Shown here: piece by piece, positions 35,865-45,032 of the stretch
Position numbering within the stretch: the stretch's first letter is position 1
Layout: each line of letters begins with the position of its first letter
Assembly: GCF_019459225.1 (NCBI RefSeq)
Contig: NZ_JAIAZY010000009.1
Span: forward strand, 42,194 to 106,193
Source: Bacillus sp. IITD106
GTDB lineage: Bacteria; Bacillota; Bacilli; Bacillales; Bacillaceae_C
Length of the DNA stretch: 64,000 nucleotides
Reading direction: 5' to 3'
Translations under genes and position numbers: made by a program
Notes under the pieces: model-generated
What the model saw: only the letters and a program-made list of their open reading frames with translations
What the model was told of the DNA's origin: nothing
Database searches by the model: none

Positions 35865-36531
35865 ATGGTAAAAATACATTTTTCTCTTTTTATTACTATA
35901 TTTTTATTGGTTGGCTGTTCAACCGAAGTAATGAAAGAACCTAAAAATACAAAAGTGAAACCTGCAAAAAAACGCTGTTAATATTATCGATTATCATCTT
36001 CCTTTACAAAATTCAGAAGTTCGAACCGAAATACCTACTCACGTTGTTATACATTTTATTAGCAATGTTGGAAATAATGTGCTAGATCCATATAATTTTC
36101 AAGATGTATACTCGATCTTTCTTGAATATGGCGTCTCAGCTCACTATTTAATTGGTAGATCAGGTGAGATTTATCAGCTTGTCCCAGAAGAGAGAATTGC
36201 TTATCATGCGGGAGTTGGTGTTTTACCATATTTTACAAAACACCGAAATAATTTGAATCAATATTCAATTGGCATTGAAATGTTGGCGATAGGAACTAAG
36301 GAAGAAATGGCTGAAATGGTAAACGAAGAAGACTATAATTCTATTAACCCTTCATTTATTGGATACACTGAAGCTCAATATAAATCACTAAATTTATTAT
36401 TAGATAACATTATGACTCGAAATCCTTCAATACAAAGAAATCGAAAATTTATCGTCGGTCATGATGAATATGCAACTGGGAGAAAAACGGATCCCGGTTC
36501 ATTGTTTGATTGGGCAAAGATTGGGTTCTAA
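35865..36531 (+). pseudogene. N-acetylmuramoyl-L-alanine amidase lipoprotein with frameshift at an A7 tract
   Basis: Reading from ATG 35865 gives a lipoprotein signal ending in the lipobox LVGC and a short linker, then an early stop just after seven A residues (35966-35972). Removing one A restores a single 222-codon frame that leads straight into the amidase_2 (PGRP-like) domain. Zinc ligands are His in THVVIHF, His in VGHDEYATG and Asp in KTDPGS, with YLIGRSGEIYQLVPEE between. It would cleave the MurNAc-L-Ala bond of peptidoglycan at the cell surface. It may be a real frameshift, slippage-controlled expression, or a base error. Without correction the domain part from about 36079 lacks a signal. 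Confidence 0.8.
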
Positions 36532-36564
36532 CAACCATGGTTAAAAAAGGTGGTGTTAAGTAAG

Positions 36565-37209
36565 GTGGATAAAGTATCAATCATTTCCCAAACAAAAGCA
36601 TTTGTTTATCAACAATTACACGATGATGCGACTGGTCATGACTGGTGGCATATTTATCGAGTTTCAAAAATCGCTAAAAAAATTGCGTCAATTGAAAACG
36701 CTGATATTTTCCTTTGCGAAATGGCCGCGCTGCTTCATGATATTGCCGATGAAAAATTGAATTCAACTGAAGAAGAAGGGATTAAGAAAGTTAATGATTT
36801 TTTATCATCTGTAAACATAGATGAAGAATATATATCTAAAATCATGGAGATTATTACAACGATGTCCTTCAAAGGGGGAGGGCAGCCACCGATGAAGACG
36901 CTTGAAGGAATGATTGTCCAAGATGCAGACCGTCTTGATGCGATGGGAGCGATTGGAATCGCAAGGGCTTTTGCTTATTCAGGAGCAAAAAATCAACTAA
37001 TATATGATCCTGACATAAAGCCAGTTGAAAAACTGGACAAGGACCAATATAGGAATAGAAAATCTACTGCTATCAATCATTTTTACGAAAAATTATTCAA
37101 ACTTAAGGATTTGATGAACACGGATATGGGTAAGAAAATGGCAGAGAGCAGGCATCAATTTATGAAAGAATATATAGAAACATTTTTCAATGATTGGGAA
37201 ATGAATTAA
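36565..37209 (+). CDS. HD-domain phosphohydrolase (YedJ/YpgQ-like)
   Basis: A metal-dependent phosphohydrolase of 214 aa. The HD motif series is HDWWHIYRV (first His), ALLHDIAD (His-Asp pair) and QDADRLDAMG (last Asp), as in the YedJ/YpgQ group, some of which hydrolyse nucleoside triphosphates. I favour GTG 36565 as start, with AAGGTGG about 11 bases before; GTG 36550 or 36553 is possible. It follows the amidase by 33 bp. The substrate is unknown. Confidence 0.9.
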   Translation: MDKVSIISQTKAFVYQQLHDDATGHDWWHIYRVSKIAKKIASIENADIFLCEMAALLHDIADEKLNSTEEEGIKKVNDFLSSVNIDEEYISKIMEIITTMSFKGGGQPPMKTLEGMIVQDADRLDAMGAIGIARAFAYSGAKNQLIYDPDIKPVEKLDKDQYRNRKSTAINHFYEKLFKLKDLMNTDMGKKMAESRHQFMKEYIETFFNDWEMN

Positions 37210-37387
37210 ATGGGCAATTCAATATTTGGCAGTTGTTATACGATGGTTTTTCCTTTATTATAGATTAGGTTAATATTTTCTTAATAGCTTGTTTATGTAA
37301 GAAGATATATTTTAGGCTAGCTTTATATCATTTACCCGAGGAAACCTTTGATTATTATCTGGTAAATATTAGAAATGAGGAATCATA

Positions 37388-38452
37388 ATGAAACCATCTA
37401 TATATAGTTTAACAATAGACCAATTAACTGAATGGTTATTGGAGAATGGTCAGAAAAAATATCGTGCCCAACAAATTTGGGATTGGTTATATAAAAAACG
37501 TGTAACTAATTTTTCTGATATGAAAAATATCAATAAAGATTGCCGAGAATTACTAGAAGAACATTTCGTCATTGAGCTATTAAAGGAATCAATTAAACAA
37601 GAATCAGCTGACGGAACCATTAAGTTTCTATTTGAATTGCCAGATGGAAATTTGATTGAAACTGTATTGATGAGTTTTCCTTATGGATTATCCGTTTGTG
37701 TCACAACTCAAGTCGGTTGTAATATCGGATGTACTTTTTGTGCAAGTGGGATTTTGAGAAAAAGCCGTGATTTAAATAGCGGCGAAATTGTTGGCCAAAT
37801 TATGAAAGTACAACAATTCCTTGATGCAAGAGGAAGGGATGAAAGGGTTAGCCATATCGTTGTTATGGGCATCGGAGAACCATTTGATAACTATAAAAAC
37901 TTGATGAATTTTCTTCGTGTCGTTAACGATCCGAAAGGACTGGCAATCGGAGCAAGACATATTACAGTATCAACAAGTGGTCTAGCCCATAAGATTCGGG
38001 ACTTTGCAGACGAAGAATTACAAGTTAATTTAGCCTTATCATTACATGCACCAAATGATGAATTAAGAACGCAAATCATGAAAATAAATAAAGCTTTCCC
38101 AATTGAAAAATTAATGGCAGCCCTTGATTATTATTTAGAAAAAAATAACCGTAGGGTTACGATTGAATATATTTTGTTGAAAGATGTTAACGATCACGAG
38201 AAGGAAGCATTGGAGTTAGCAAAACTGCTTCATAACAAACGCCATCTCACTTATGTGAATTTAATTCCATATAATCCAGTCAGCGAGCATATTCAGTATG
38301 AGCGCAGTGAAAAGAAATCCATCCTTGCTTTTTACGACACTTTAAAGAAAAACGGTATACAATGTGGTATCCGCCACGAACAAGGTACGGATATTGATGC
38401 CGCGTGTGGGCAGCTAAGAAGTAAACAAATAAAGAAAACAAAGGCAGTGTAA
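37388..38452 (+). CDS. rlmN: RlmN-family 23S rRNA (A2503-C2)/tRNA methyltransferase, radical SAM
   Basis: Adds methyl to C2 of an adenine in 23S rRNA and tRNA through a methyl-cysteine intermediate. The 354-aa protein has [11 protein letters not shown] at the N-terminus, the cluster motif [38 protein letters not shown] and the C-terminal catalytic Cys in [10 protein letters not shown]. The segment after the cluster (GILRKSRDL) differs from the TLGGLKR form that I recall for the main Bacillus RlmN, so it could be a second RlmN-like copy. It does not look like Cfr. It is preceded by GAGG and followed by its own terminator. Confidence 0.9.
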   Translation: MKPSIYSLTIDQLTEWLLENGQKKYRAQQIWDWLYKKRVTNFSDMKNINKDCRELLEEHFVIELLKESIKQESADGTIKFLFELPDGNLIETVLMSFPYGLSVCVTTQVGCNIGCTFCASGILRKSRDLNSGEIVGQIMKVQQFLDARGRDERVSHIVVMGIGEPFDNYKNLMNFLRVVNDPKGLAIGARHITVSTSGLAHKIRDFADEELQVNLALSLHAPNDELRTQIMKINKAFPIEKLMAALDYYLEKNNRRVTIEYILLKDVNDHEKEALELAKLLHNKRHLTYVNLIPYNPVSEHIQYERSEKKSILAFYDTLKKNGIQCGIRHEQGTDIDAACGQLRSKQIKKTKAV

Positions 38453-38482
38453 AACGTATCTATTTTATAGATGCGTTTTTTT
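38451..38482 (+). terminator. Rho-independent terminator after rlmN
   Basis: AAACGTATCTA pairs with TAGATGCGTTT around a TTTA loop (one G-T pair), followed by a T-run. Confidence 0.85.
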
Positions 38483-38505
38483 ATATTAGGAGAAAGGAAG
38501 TGGGA

Positions 38506-39189
38506 ATGGTGGTGGAGGCTGTGTTTTTCGATTTATATGAAACGCTCATAACAGAGTGGGAGAATGGAAAAAAGAAAGCCGATTTTAACCCCGCAAGATT
38601 GCTTGGAATGGAGGAAAACATATTCAAAAGAGAATGGGGTAAAAGAAAAGATCAAAGAATGGATGGAACTTTTCCAGATGCAAGAAGTTGTTTAGTCGAT
38701 ATGTATCGTGTATTGAAAACACCAATAAATATGGATGATATTAATACCGTTATTGAAAATAAAATCCAAGCTAAAGCCATCCCGTTTAACTCCATTGAGG
38801 AGGAGATCATTGAAACAATTGTACAAATTAAAGGTATGGGTATAAAAGTCGGGCTTATCAGTAATTGTGCACCTGAAGAAGTTTTAGAGTGGAAAAATTC
38901 TCCTTTAGCCAATTTATTTGAAACTGTCATTTTCTCTTATGAAGTAAAATGCGCCAAGCCTAATAAAAAAATATATAAAATCGCATGTGAAAACATAGAT
39001 GTTCAACCTGAACAGTCGTTTTTCATTGGCGATGGTGGATCGAATGAATTATATGGGGCAAGGGAAACAGGATTAGAGGCTTACCATGCAACATGGTTTC
39101 AGCCATCATGTATTAGTGAAAAAATAACAGGATTTCCAAAACTGAAGAAACCCTTAGATATCTTAACGATAATAAAATCAAAAGGATAA
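38506..39189 (+). CDS. HAD-superfamily hydrolase (subfamily IA)
   Basis: A 227-aa phosphatase-like protein: motif I FFDLYETLI (D-x-Y/D-x-T; the second Asp of DxDxT is Tyr), motif II LISNCA, motif III Lys in CAKPNKKIY, motif IV IGDGGSNELYGA. The Tyr at the general acid position is notable, because Asp there is normal for phosphatases. It may mark a dehalogenase-like or altered enzyme. ATG 38506 follows AAAGGAAG. The next gene starts 31 bp downstream. Confidence 0.88.
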   Translation: MVVEAVFFDLYETLITEWENGKKKADFNPARLLGMEENIFKREWGKRKDQRMDGTFPDARSCLVDMYRVLKTPINMDDINTVIENKIQAKAIPFNSIEEEIIETIVQIKGMGIKVGLISNCAPEEVLEWKNSPLANLFETVIFSYEVKCAKPNKKIYKIACENIDVQPEQSFFIGDGGSNELYGARETGLEAYHATWFQPSCISEKITGFPKLKKPLDILTIIKSKG

Positions 39190-39220
39190 GAGCCCTCATA
39201 CGATATCTTGAGGTGATCTT

Positions 39221-39556
39221 ATGGCTAAATGGATTAGTGTTTCAACATCGAAGCATCAATTAGCACTTCATGATGGAAATCGAATTATAAAAGTGTATCC
39301 TATTGCAGTTGGAAAAATGTTAACTCCGACGCCATCTGGAACGTATACCATTGTTAATAAACAACCTCATCCAGGTGGTCCGTTTGGAGTAATGTGGATG
39401 GGGCTATCAAGACCTCATTATGGAATTCATGGGACAAATAATCCCTCATCCATTGGAAAAAATGTTTCCCACGGTTGTATTAGAATGCACAACCGTGATG
39501 TACTAGATTTATCGTCACGCGTCCCTATTGGGGCAAAGGTTGTCATTCATAAGTAG
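39221..39556 (+). CDS. L,D-transpeptidase (YkuD family), minimal catalytic domain
   Basis: A 111-aa protein consisting of just a YkuD domain: [35 protein letters not shown] and the active-site block SHGCIRMHN with the catalytic Cys. It lacks a signal peptide and LysM domain. Bacillus has such short forms (YkuD-like) that go to the spore coat or cell wall. GAGGTGAT precedes the ATG. It is the last gene before a strong terminator. Confidence 0.93.
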   Translation: MAKWISVSTSKHQLALHDGNRIIKVYPIAVGKMLTPTPSGTYTIVNKQPHPGGPFGVMWMGLSRPHYGIHGTNNPSSIGKNVSHGCIRMHNRDVLDLSSRVPIGAKVVIHK

Positions 39557-39590
39557 GGAATGCCAAATATGCATTCCCTACTTAATTTTT
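39551..39590. terminator. Strong terminator between L,D-transpeptidase and mntH
   Basis: AAGTAGGGAATGC and GCATTCCCTACTT form a 13-bp perfect stem, followed by AATTTTT. It lies between convergent genes and may act on both. Confidence 0.85.
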
Positions 39591-40948
39591 CAGCCCAAAT
39601 CCTGTCCGGTTACGAGGATATAACCAATTAAAAATATATTTAAAACGATGATAGCAGCAGTGCATATCCAAGCTAACACTTTGGTACCTGTTTTATTGGC
39701 AAATACACCCATTTTCTTTTTGCTATTCGTAAATAGAATGAGCGGAACAACAGCGAATGGAAGCTGTAGACTTAAAATAACCTGACTCCAAAGCAGAAGA
39801 TCAGCAGTTCCCCTAGATCCTGCAATCCAAGTAACAACAAAAGCCGGTACGACAGCAAGCATACGGGTAATAATCCTTCTAAGCCATGGTGAAATTCGTA
39901 AATGTAAAAAACCTTCCATTACAATTTGACCAGATAACGTTCCTGTGATCGTAGAATTTTGCCCTGATGCAAGTAGTGCGACAGCAAATAACGTGCTTGC
40001 AATCCCTACACCTACAGTAGGGCTCAGTAATTTATACGCTTCTTCGATTTCAGATACTTGTATTCCTTTTCCATGAAAGGCAGCAGCACCTAATATCAAG
40101 ATGGCAGAATTGATTAAAAAAGCCATACTGAGAGAAAAGGTTGAATCAATAACGGAAAATTTAACTGCTTCTTTTTTGCCTTTTTCCGTTCTTTTATATT
40201 GACGGGTTTGGACAATGGAAGAATGCAAATAAAGATTATGCGGCATTACTGTTGCACCAAGAATTCCTAATGAAATGAAGAGCATTTGGGGATGCGTTAC
40301 AATTTCCATCTTAGGAATATATCCGTTTAGTAAGGCACCCACTTCTGGTTTTGAAGCAATGACTTCAAATGCAAAAACGCCAAATATTGTAACCATCAAC
40401 ACGATGACGATTGATTCAATAATACGAAATCCTTTTTTCTGTAATAATAAGAGCAATAATACATCAACAGTTGTTATCAAAATTCCGATTAGTAAAGGAA
40501 TCCCAAAAAGCAGATTCAACGCGATGGCAGAGCCAATGACTTCGGCAAGATCAGTCGCAATGATCGCAAGTTCAGCCATAATCCATAGAAAAAAGGCTGT
40601 TTTTTTACCAGTTGCATCTCTCGTTGCTTGTGCAAGATCTCTTCCAGTTACGATTCCGAGTTTGGCTGATAATGTTTGTAATAAAATTGCCATTAAGCTA
40701 GATATTAATATGATGGAAAGCAATGTATAACCGAAACGTGAACCTCCCGCAATAGAAGTTGCCCAATTTCCAGGATCCACATATCCAACAGCAACAAGAG
40801 ATCCAGGGCCTGCGAATGCGAATAATTTCCTCCAAAACCCAGCATTCACGGGGATTCGAACAGAATTATTTACCTCTTCCAAGCTAATATTAGAACTACT
40901 TTTTAACCAGCCTTGTTTATGATTTAAGACGGTATCTTTATTACTCAA
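39590..40948 (-). CDS. mntH: Nramp-family manganese/divalent metal transporter
   Basis: Proton-coupled Mn2+ importer of 452 aa with about 11 membrane helices. The metal-site motif of helix 1, DPGNWAT, and of helix 6, MPHNLYLHS, are both present, as is the ASGQNSTITGTLSGQ consensus region. On the minus strand AAGGAG lies 8 bases before TTG 40948, so that start is better than the GTG at 40957 that overlaps it. A DtxR/MntR-like operator sits just upstream, so repression by Mn2+ is likely. Confidence 0.94.
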   Translation of the reverse strand: MSNKDTVLNHKQGWLKSSSNISLEEVNNSVRIPVNAGFWRKLFAFAGPGSLVAVGYVDPGNWATSIAGGSRFGYTLLSIILISSLMAILLQTLSAKLGIVTGRDLAQATRDATGKKTAFFLWIMAELAIIATDLAEVIGSAIALNLLFGIPLLIGILITTVDVLLLLLLQKKGFRIIESIVIVLMVTIFGVFAFEVIASKPEVGALLNGYIPKMEIVTHPQMLFISLGILGATVMPHNLYLHSSIVQTRQYKRTEKGKKEAVKFSVIDSTFSLSMAFLINSAILILGAAAFHGKGIQVSEIEEAYKLLSPTVGVGIASTLFAVALLASGQNSTITGTLSGQIVMEGFLHLRISPWLRRIITRMLAVVPAFVVTWIAGSRGTADLLLWSQVILSLQLPFAVVPLILFTNSKKKMGVFANKTGTKVLAWICTAAIIVLNIFLIGYILVTGQDLG

Positions 40949-40984
40949 TTTTCCCACTCCTTAAACTTTAGCCATTATCTAAAT

Positions 40985-41005
40985 AAGTTTGCCTGATGCA
41001 AATTT
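40985..41005 (-). promoter_or_regulatory. Candidate MntR operator in the mntH promoter
   Basis: TTTGC and GCAAA flank CTGAT in AAGTTTGCCTGATGCAAATT, a dyad close to the MntR (DtxR family) consensus. On the minus strand TTGCAT inside it forms a -35, with GATAAT 16 bp downstream. Bound regulator would cover the -35. Confidence 0.6.
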
Positions 41006-41162
41006 TTGTGTAAAAAAAACCTTTGTTTTTATAATAAATCTAAACTAATTTAATTTGCAAGTAAAAAATTCGGTTTATTCATGGAAATATAATGATCATG
41101 TTAGTGAATTACATTGTATGATATTCTATAAACGAGTAGAGGTAACTACAGGTGGCGAAAAA

Positions 41163-42140
41163 ATGTTTACAAGAAAAGCCCATAATATTAATAAGGAAAA
41201 TTCAATATCAAAGCTTTTCCCATTAATAATAGGAAATCATGAGCAATGGATTTATATTAGGGGAGAAGACCGGAGGAAGCCAGTATTATTAATGATTCAC
41301 GGTGGGCCGGGTGCCGCTCAAATTGGCTTTATCCGCAGATTTCAAAAGGAATTCGAGAAGCATTTTGTCGTCGTAAATTGGGATCAAAGAGGGGCAGGGC
41401 TATCCTATAATAAAAGCATTCCTCCTGAAGCCATGACAATTGACCGTTTTGTAGATGATACAATTGAATTAACGAATTATCTTCGTAAACATTTTAAACA
41501 AGAAAAAATTTATTTAGTTGGGCATTCTTGGGGGACGATTATTGGATTATTGGCTGTCTATAAAAAACCGTCCCTTTTCTATCGATATTTCGGGGTGGCC
41601 CAACTTATTGATTATTTAGAGGGAGAAAAACTTTCCTATCAATATGTATTGGACAAGGCAAAACAAGTAAATAATCAAAAAGCGGTTAAAAAATTAACGG
41701 AGATTGGAATGCCTCCATGGAATGGTTTAAGACAAGATAAGGTTCATCAAAAGTACGTAGAGGTTTTTCGAGGTGGTATGTCCTACGAAGGAAATCTTAT
41801 TTATAACATTATAAAAGAATTGTTAATTGGTGTGGAGTATACCGTAATGGATATGATCAATCATTTAAAAGGACAATTTTTCAGTTTAAAGATGCTGCAG
41901 GATGAAATGAAAACGGTCAATTTGAATAGCGTTATCAATGAGATAAAGATACCTATATATTTTTGTATGGGAAAGCATGACTTAACCATTCCTTATGAAC
42001 CAACACTGGCATTTTTTAATCATGTTTCAGCTAGTGATAAACACTGGATATGGTTTGATCATTCAGCACACTCCCCAATGTTTGAAGAAAAGGAAAAGTT
42101 TCTTAAATTATTATTGAATGAGACGAAAAAAGACCGATGA
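41163..42140 (+). CDS. Alpha/beta hydrolase (proline iminopeptidase-like)
   Basis: A 325-aa serine hydrolase. HGGPGAA supplies the oxyanion hole, GHSWGT holds the nucleophile Ser, MGKHDLTIPY the acid Asp and FDHSAHSPMFEE the His. HGGPG plus GHSWG is typical of the proline-iminopeptidase/peptidase S33 group and related lactonases. ATG 41163 follows AGGTGG by eight bases; an upstream open extension lacks any ribosome site. It is monocistronic. The substrate is unknown. Confidence 0.88.
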   Translation: MFTRKAHNINKENSISKLFPLIIGNHEQWIYIRGEDRRKPVLLMIHGGPGAAQIGFIRRFQKEFEKHFVVVNWDQRGAGLSYNKSIPPEAMTIDRFVDDTIELTNYLRKHFKQEKIYLVGHSWGTIIGLLAVYKKPSLFYRYFGVAQLIDYLEGEKLSYQYVLDKAKQVNNQKAVKKLTEIGMPPWNGLRQDKVHQKYVEVFRGGMSYEGNLIYNIIKELLIGVEYTVMDMINHLKGQFFSLKMLQDEMKTVNLNSVINEIKIPIYFCMGKHDLTIPYEPTLAFFNHVSASDKHWIWFDHSAHSPMFEEKEKFLKLLLNETKKDR

Positions 42141-42165
42141 TCACCAAAAATGGCTTCATCGGTTT

Positions 42166-42795
42166 TTATATTTCGAATTTAGAGAAAGGCTGTAATAGCT
42201 TCACACCTTTACGATTTTTTGGAAATATTTTCATATCTAATATTAAATGACTGGCATAGCTCGCTAAACATACTAGTAAGATGCCATTCAACTGAAAATC
42301 CTTTTCTAAAAAATAGCCAATCAAAGAAAAATAGAACAACCCGATTAATGAATGGGTTAGTGAACGGTGGGGGAGAAGAGCTGCAATACAAATATAGATC
42401 CCAAGCATCGTTAACCATGCGCTTTGTTGATATATCCCAATAATTAGAGAAGCTGCACCTGTTAATAACAACATATACTTTTGTTTTATAAAAAAATGCG
42501 GAAGTATCATTAAAGTCAGTCCTAATCCAATACCAAGCCAGCGATCAAAGTCCTTATAAAGGATGAAGCTATTCACGATAATTAATAAACCTAAAAGCGC
42601 TAATAGGGTAATGATCCAATTTTTATTAAGAGTTATTTTATTGGAAAGAGTACCCTTCACATCAAGGTCGGGGACTAATCCAATACAAGCACCTAGTAAC
42701 GTAAAAGAAATTGCTGTTGGCAGTTCCACCCCTACATATGTAGCAACCCCAATTCCCGTGATTCCTCCTACAATAAAATGAGTTTTTCCATCCAT
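42166..42795 (-). CDS. YdjM-type membrane-bound metal-dependent hydrolase
   Basis: A 209-aa membrane protein with about five or six helices. The family's conserved His and Asp positions are visible in GKTHFIVGG, LVPDLDVKGT and PHRSLTHSL (the HRxxTHS block), plus SYASHLILDM. The family (PF04307, YdjM) is induced by DNA damage in some bacteria; its activity is unproven. I start at ATG 42795 because GGAAGG lies 9 bases ahead. It is convergent with the alpha/beta hydrolase. Confidence 0.87.
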   Translation of the reverse strand: MDGKTHFIVGGITGIGVATYVGVELPTAISFTLLGACIGLVPDLDVKGTLSNKITLNKNWIITLLALLGLLIIVNSFILYKDFDRWLGIGLGLTLMILPHFFIKQKYMLLLTGAASLIIGIYQQSAWLTMLGIYICIAALLPHRSLTHSLIGLFYFSLIGYFLEKDFQLNGILLVCLASYASHLILDMKIFPKNRKGVKLLQPFSKFEI

Positions 42796-42905
42796 CAAGA
42801 GCATCCTTCCATGTTGATTACTAGATTAGTATCTTAACATGGTTATACGAGTTTTAAAATAACAAAATAGGATTAGCACCTTTATTCGGTCCTAATCCTT
42901 AAGTC

Positions 42906-43502
42906 TTACCACGATACATATATCCATCCATCTTCTTGGAAAATGGAATATCCTTCGGATCCATCTCCAACATTGATTTCTTTGCCTGTCTCTAAAACAG
43001 CATTCATGTTTTCACGAACTTCATCAAGATTTTCAAATCCACTAAAAGCAAGAGATTCTGAAAGAAGATCAGCATATTCTGTTAAAGCGGACTTAACTCC
43101 ACTACTCATAAAAAAGATTGGTTTTTCATCTTTTACAATCGCAAAGACATCACTTTCAGGTATCGCATATAGTCCTGCATTATATTGACGAGCCAGTTGA
43201 CTCAAGTCAGAAAATTTTTCATCATCCATAATATTTACAAAAACGGTATCATCAATCGTAACTTCTTTAGGGAGTCGTTCCTCAGTCGGAATTGAAGATT
43301 TCGACACCATGACTTCTACAACAGAATCTCCAAGAACGCTTCCCTTAGATAAATCGTAATTGGGTTTTTGAGGGTGTATTAATATATCAGCTGAATCCTG
43401 TGGAGTTGTTGCATTGCTATGTAGACCTTCTTTACTAATGGCCCCAGCAATAAATAAAATAAATGACATCATAATAATTGCGTAAAATTTTGTTTTCATC
43501 AT
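42906..43502 (-). CDS. Exported protein of unknown function
   Basis: I do not recognise this 198-aa protein. Residues 1-22 form a hydrophobic signal or anchor (AIIMMSFILFIAGAI). The rest is acidic and soluble, ending in an aromatic SIFQEDGWIYVSW. There is no lipobox Cys, so it is anchored by its helix or secreted. GAGGAG lies six bases before ATG 43502. It stands alone on the minus strand. Codon use looks like that of its neighbours. Confidence 0.75.
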   Translation of the reverse strand: MMKTKFYAIIMMSFILFIAGAISKEGLHSNATTPQDSADILIHPQKPNYDLSKGSVLGDSVVEVMVSKSSIPTEERLPKEVTIDDTVFVNIMDDEKFSDLSQLARQYNAGLYAIPESDVFAIVKDEKPIFFMSSGVKSALTEYADLLSESLAFSGFENLDEVRENMNAVLETGKEINVGDGSEGYSIFQEDGWIYVSW

Positions 43503-43737
43503 TAACACTCCTCGTTACGTCCTATACTTATTAGACGTATGAAATTTAAAAAAGTTTCACCTTTTAACAAAAATATTACTATTGTTACAAAGTTGTTACA
43601 AAAACTAGTAAAATGCTATTAGTATATATATAACCTATAAAAAACGTAATAAAACAGGTTTTTCTATTCTATTACGCCGGAAAGATGATACACTATCAAT
43701 ATTGATAGAATATTTACATAAGAGGCGAGGAAGAAAG

Positions 43738-44538
43738 ATGATTAAGGCAGTATTTTTTGATTTAGATGATACCCTGCTTTGGGACCAGAAAAGTGTAAAG
43801 GAAGCTTTTATTGCAACATGTAAAGTTGCTGAAGGAAAACACGGTATAGATGTAGATAAGCTAGAAGAGTCTGTTCGCGAAGCAGCTAGCCATTTATACT
43901 CAACATATGAAACGTATCCATTTACACAAATGATAGGAATCAACCCATTTGAAGGACTTTGGGGCAATTTCCTTGATGATGAACCAAACTTTAAAAAAAT
44001 GAAAGAGATTGTTCCAACTTATCGAAAAGATGCTTGGACCGAAGGATTAAAAAAGCTGGGTATCGATGATCCCGAGTTTGGATTCGAATTAGCGGAACGT
44101 TTTCCACTGGAGCGGAGGAATCTTCCATTCGTATATGAAGAAACATTTGATGTATTAAATAAGTTAAAAGAACATTATCGTTTATTACTTTTAACGAACG
44201 GATCACCAGATTTACAAAATACAAAATTGACCATTACACCTGAGCTTTCTCCGTATTTTGAACATATCGTGATTTCTGGAGGATTTGGAAAAGGGAAGCC
44301 AGACCCCACTATATTTGAACACGCCTTGTCGCTTATGGGACTGGAAAAAGACGAAGTATTAATGGTTGGAGACAACTTAAATACTGATATTCTTGGCGCA
44401 AATCGGACTGGGATCAAATCAGTATGGATTAATCGCCACGATAGGGAACGGACTGACGTTGTACCAACATACGAAATTCAACATTTAGAAGAACTTTTTC
44501 CGATATTGGAAAAACTAGCGATAAACGTTGGAATTTAA
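43738..44538 (+). CDS. HAD-superfamily hydrolase (YsaA-like)
   Basis: A 266-aa HAD phosphatase with complete motifs: FFDLDDTLL (DxDxT), LLTNGSP, Lys in [13 protein letters not shown] and [12 protein letters not shown]. It has a large helical cap (about residues 18-125), as in YsaA/YfnB-type Bacillus proteins. ATG 43738 follows GGCGAGGAAG. The GNAT gene starts 16 bp downstream, so the two are co-transcribed. The substrate is unknown. Confidence 0.91.
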   Translation: MIKAVFFDLDDTLLWDQKSVKEAFIATCKVAEGKHGIDVDKLEESVREAASHLYSTYETYPFTQMIGINPFEGLWGNFLDDEPNFKKMKEIVPTYRKDAWTEGLKKLGIDDPEFGFELAERFPLERRNLPFVYEETFDVLNKLKEHYRLLLLTNGSPDLQNTKLTITPELSPYFEHIVISGGFGKGKPDPTIFEHALSLMGLEKDEVLMVGDNLNTDILGANRTGIKSVWINRHDRERTDVVPTYEIQHLEELFPILEKLAINVGI

Positions 44539-44554
44539 TAATGGTGGATAGCAT

Positions 44555-45007
44555 ATGAAAATTAGAGCGTTAAATATTAATGAAGAACCTCCTATAAGTT
44601 TATTGCTATTAGCTGATCCATCACAGGAATTAATAAGTGATTATATAAAAAGAGGAGAATGCTTTGTAGCCGAGGATAATCATAAAAAGATAGGTGTTTT
44701 TGTTCTATTACCAACAAGACCCAGTACAATAGAATTAGTCAATATTGCCGTAGCGGAAAACTATCAAGGTAAAGGCATAGGCAAGCAATTGGTAATGGAC
44801 GCGATGAATAGAGCTAAAATAAAGGGTTATAAAACAATGGAAGTCGGAACTGCGAACTCCAGTATAAACCAACTGGCTCTTTATCAAAAATGTGGGTTTA
44901 GAATATCAGGCATAGATAAAGATTTCTTTATTAGGCATTACGATGAAGCTATATTTGAAAATGGCATACAAGCTATTGATATGATACGTTTATCAAGAGA
45001 TTTATGA
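44555..45007 (+). CDS. GNAT-family N-acetyltransferase
   Basis: A 150-aa acetyltransferase with the acetyl-CoA loop VAENYQGKGIGKQLV (Q/R-x-x-G-x-G/A) and the C-terminal strand pair NSSINQLALYQKCGFR typical of GNAT enzymes. The acceptor, protein or small molecule, cannot be told. It lies in a run with the HAD gene upstream and the UbiB-like kinase gene 25 bp downstream. Confidence 0.9.
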   Translation: MKIRALNINEEPPISLLLLADPSQELISDYIKRGECFVAEDNHKKIGVFVLLPTRPSTIELVNIAVAENYQGKGIGKQLVMDAMNRAKIKGYKTMEVGTANSSINQLALYQKCGFRISGIDKDFFIRHYDEAIFENGIQAIDMIRLSRDL

Positions 45008-45032
45008 ATCTTTTAAGTGGGCGAGATGGTTT

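Noticed and set aside
37388..38452. Cfr-type antibiotic resistance methyltransferase
   Set aside because: Sequence around the cluster and the N-terminus follow RlmN rather than Cfr patterns.
40275..40730. 151-codon plus-strand frame inside mntH
   Set aside because: It is the antisense of a conserved Nramp protein and shows no start signal or domain of its own.
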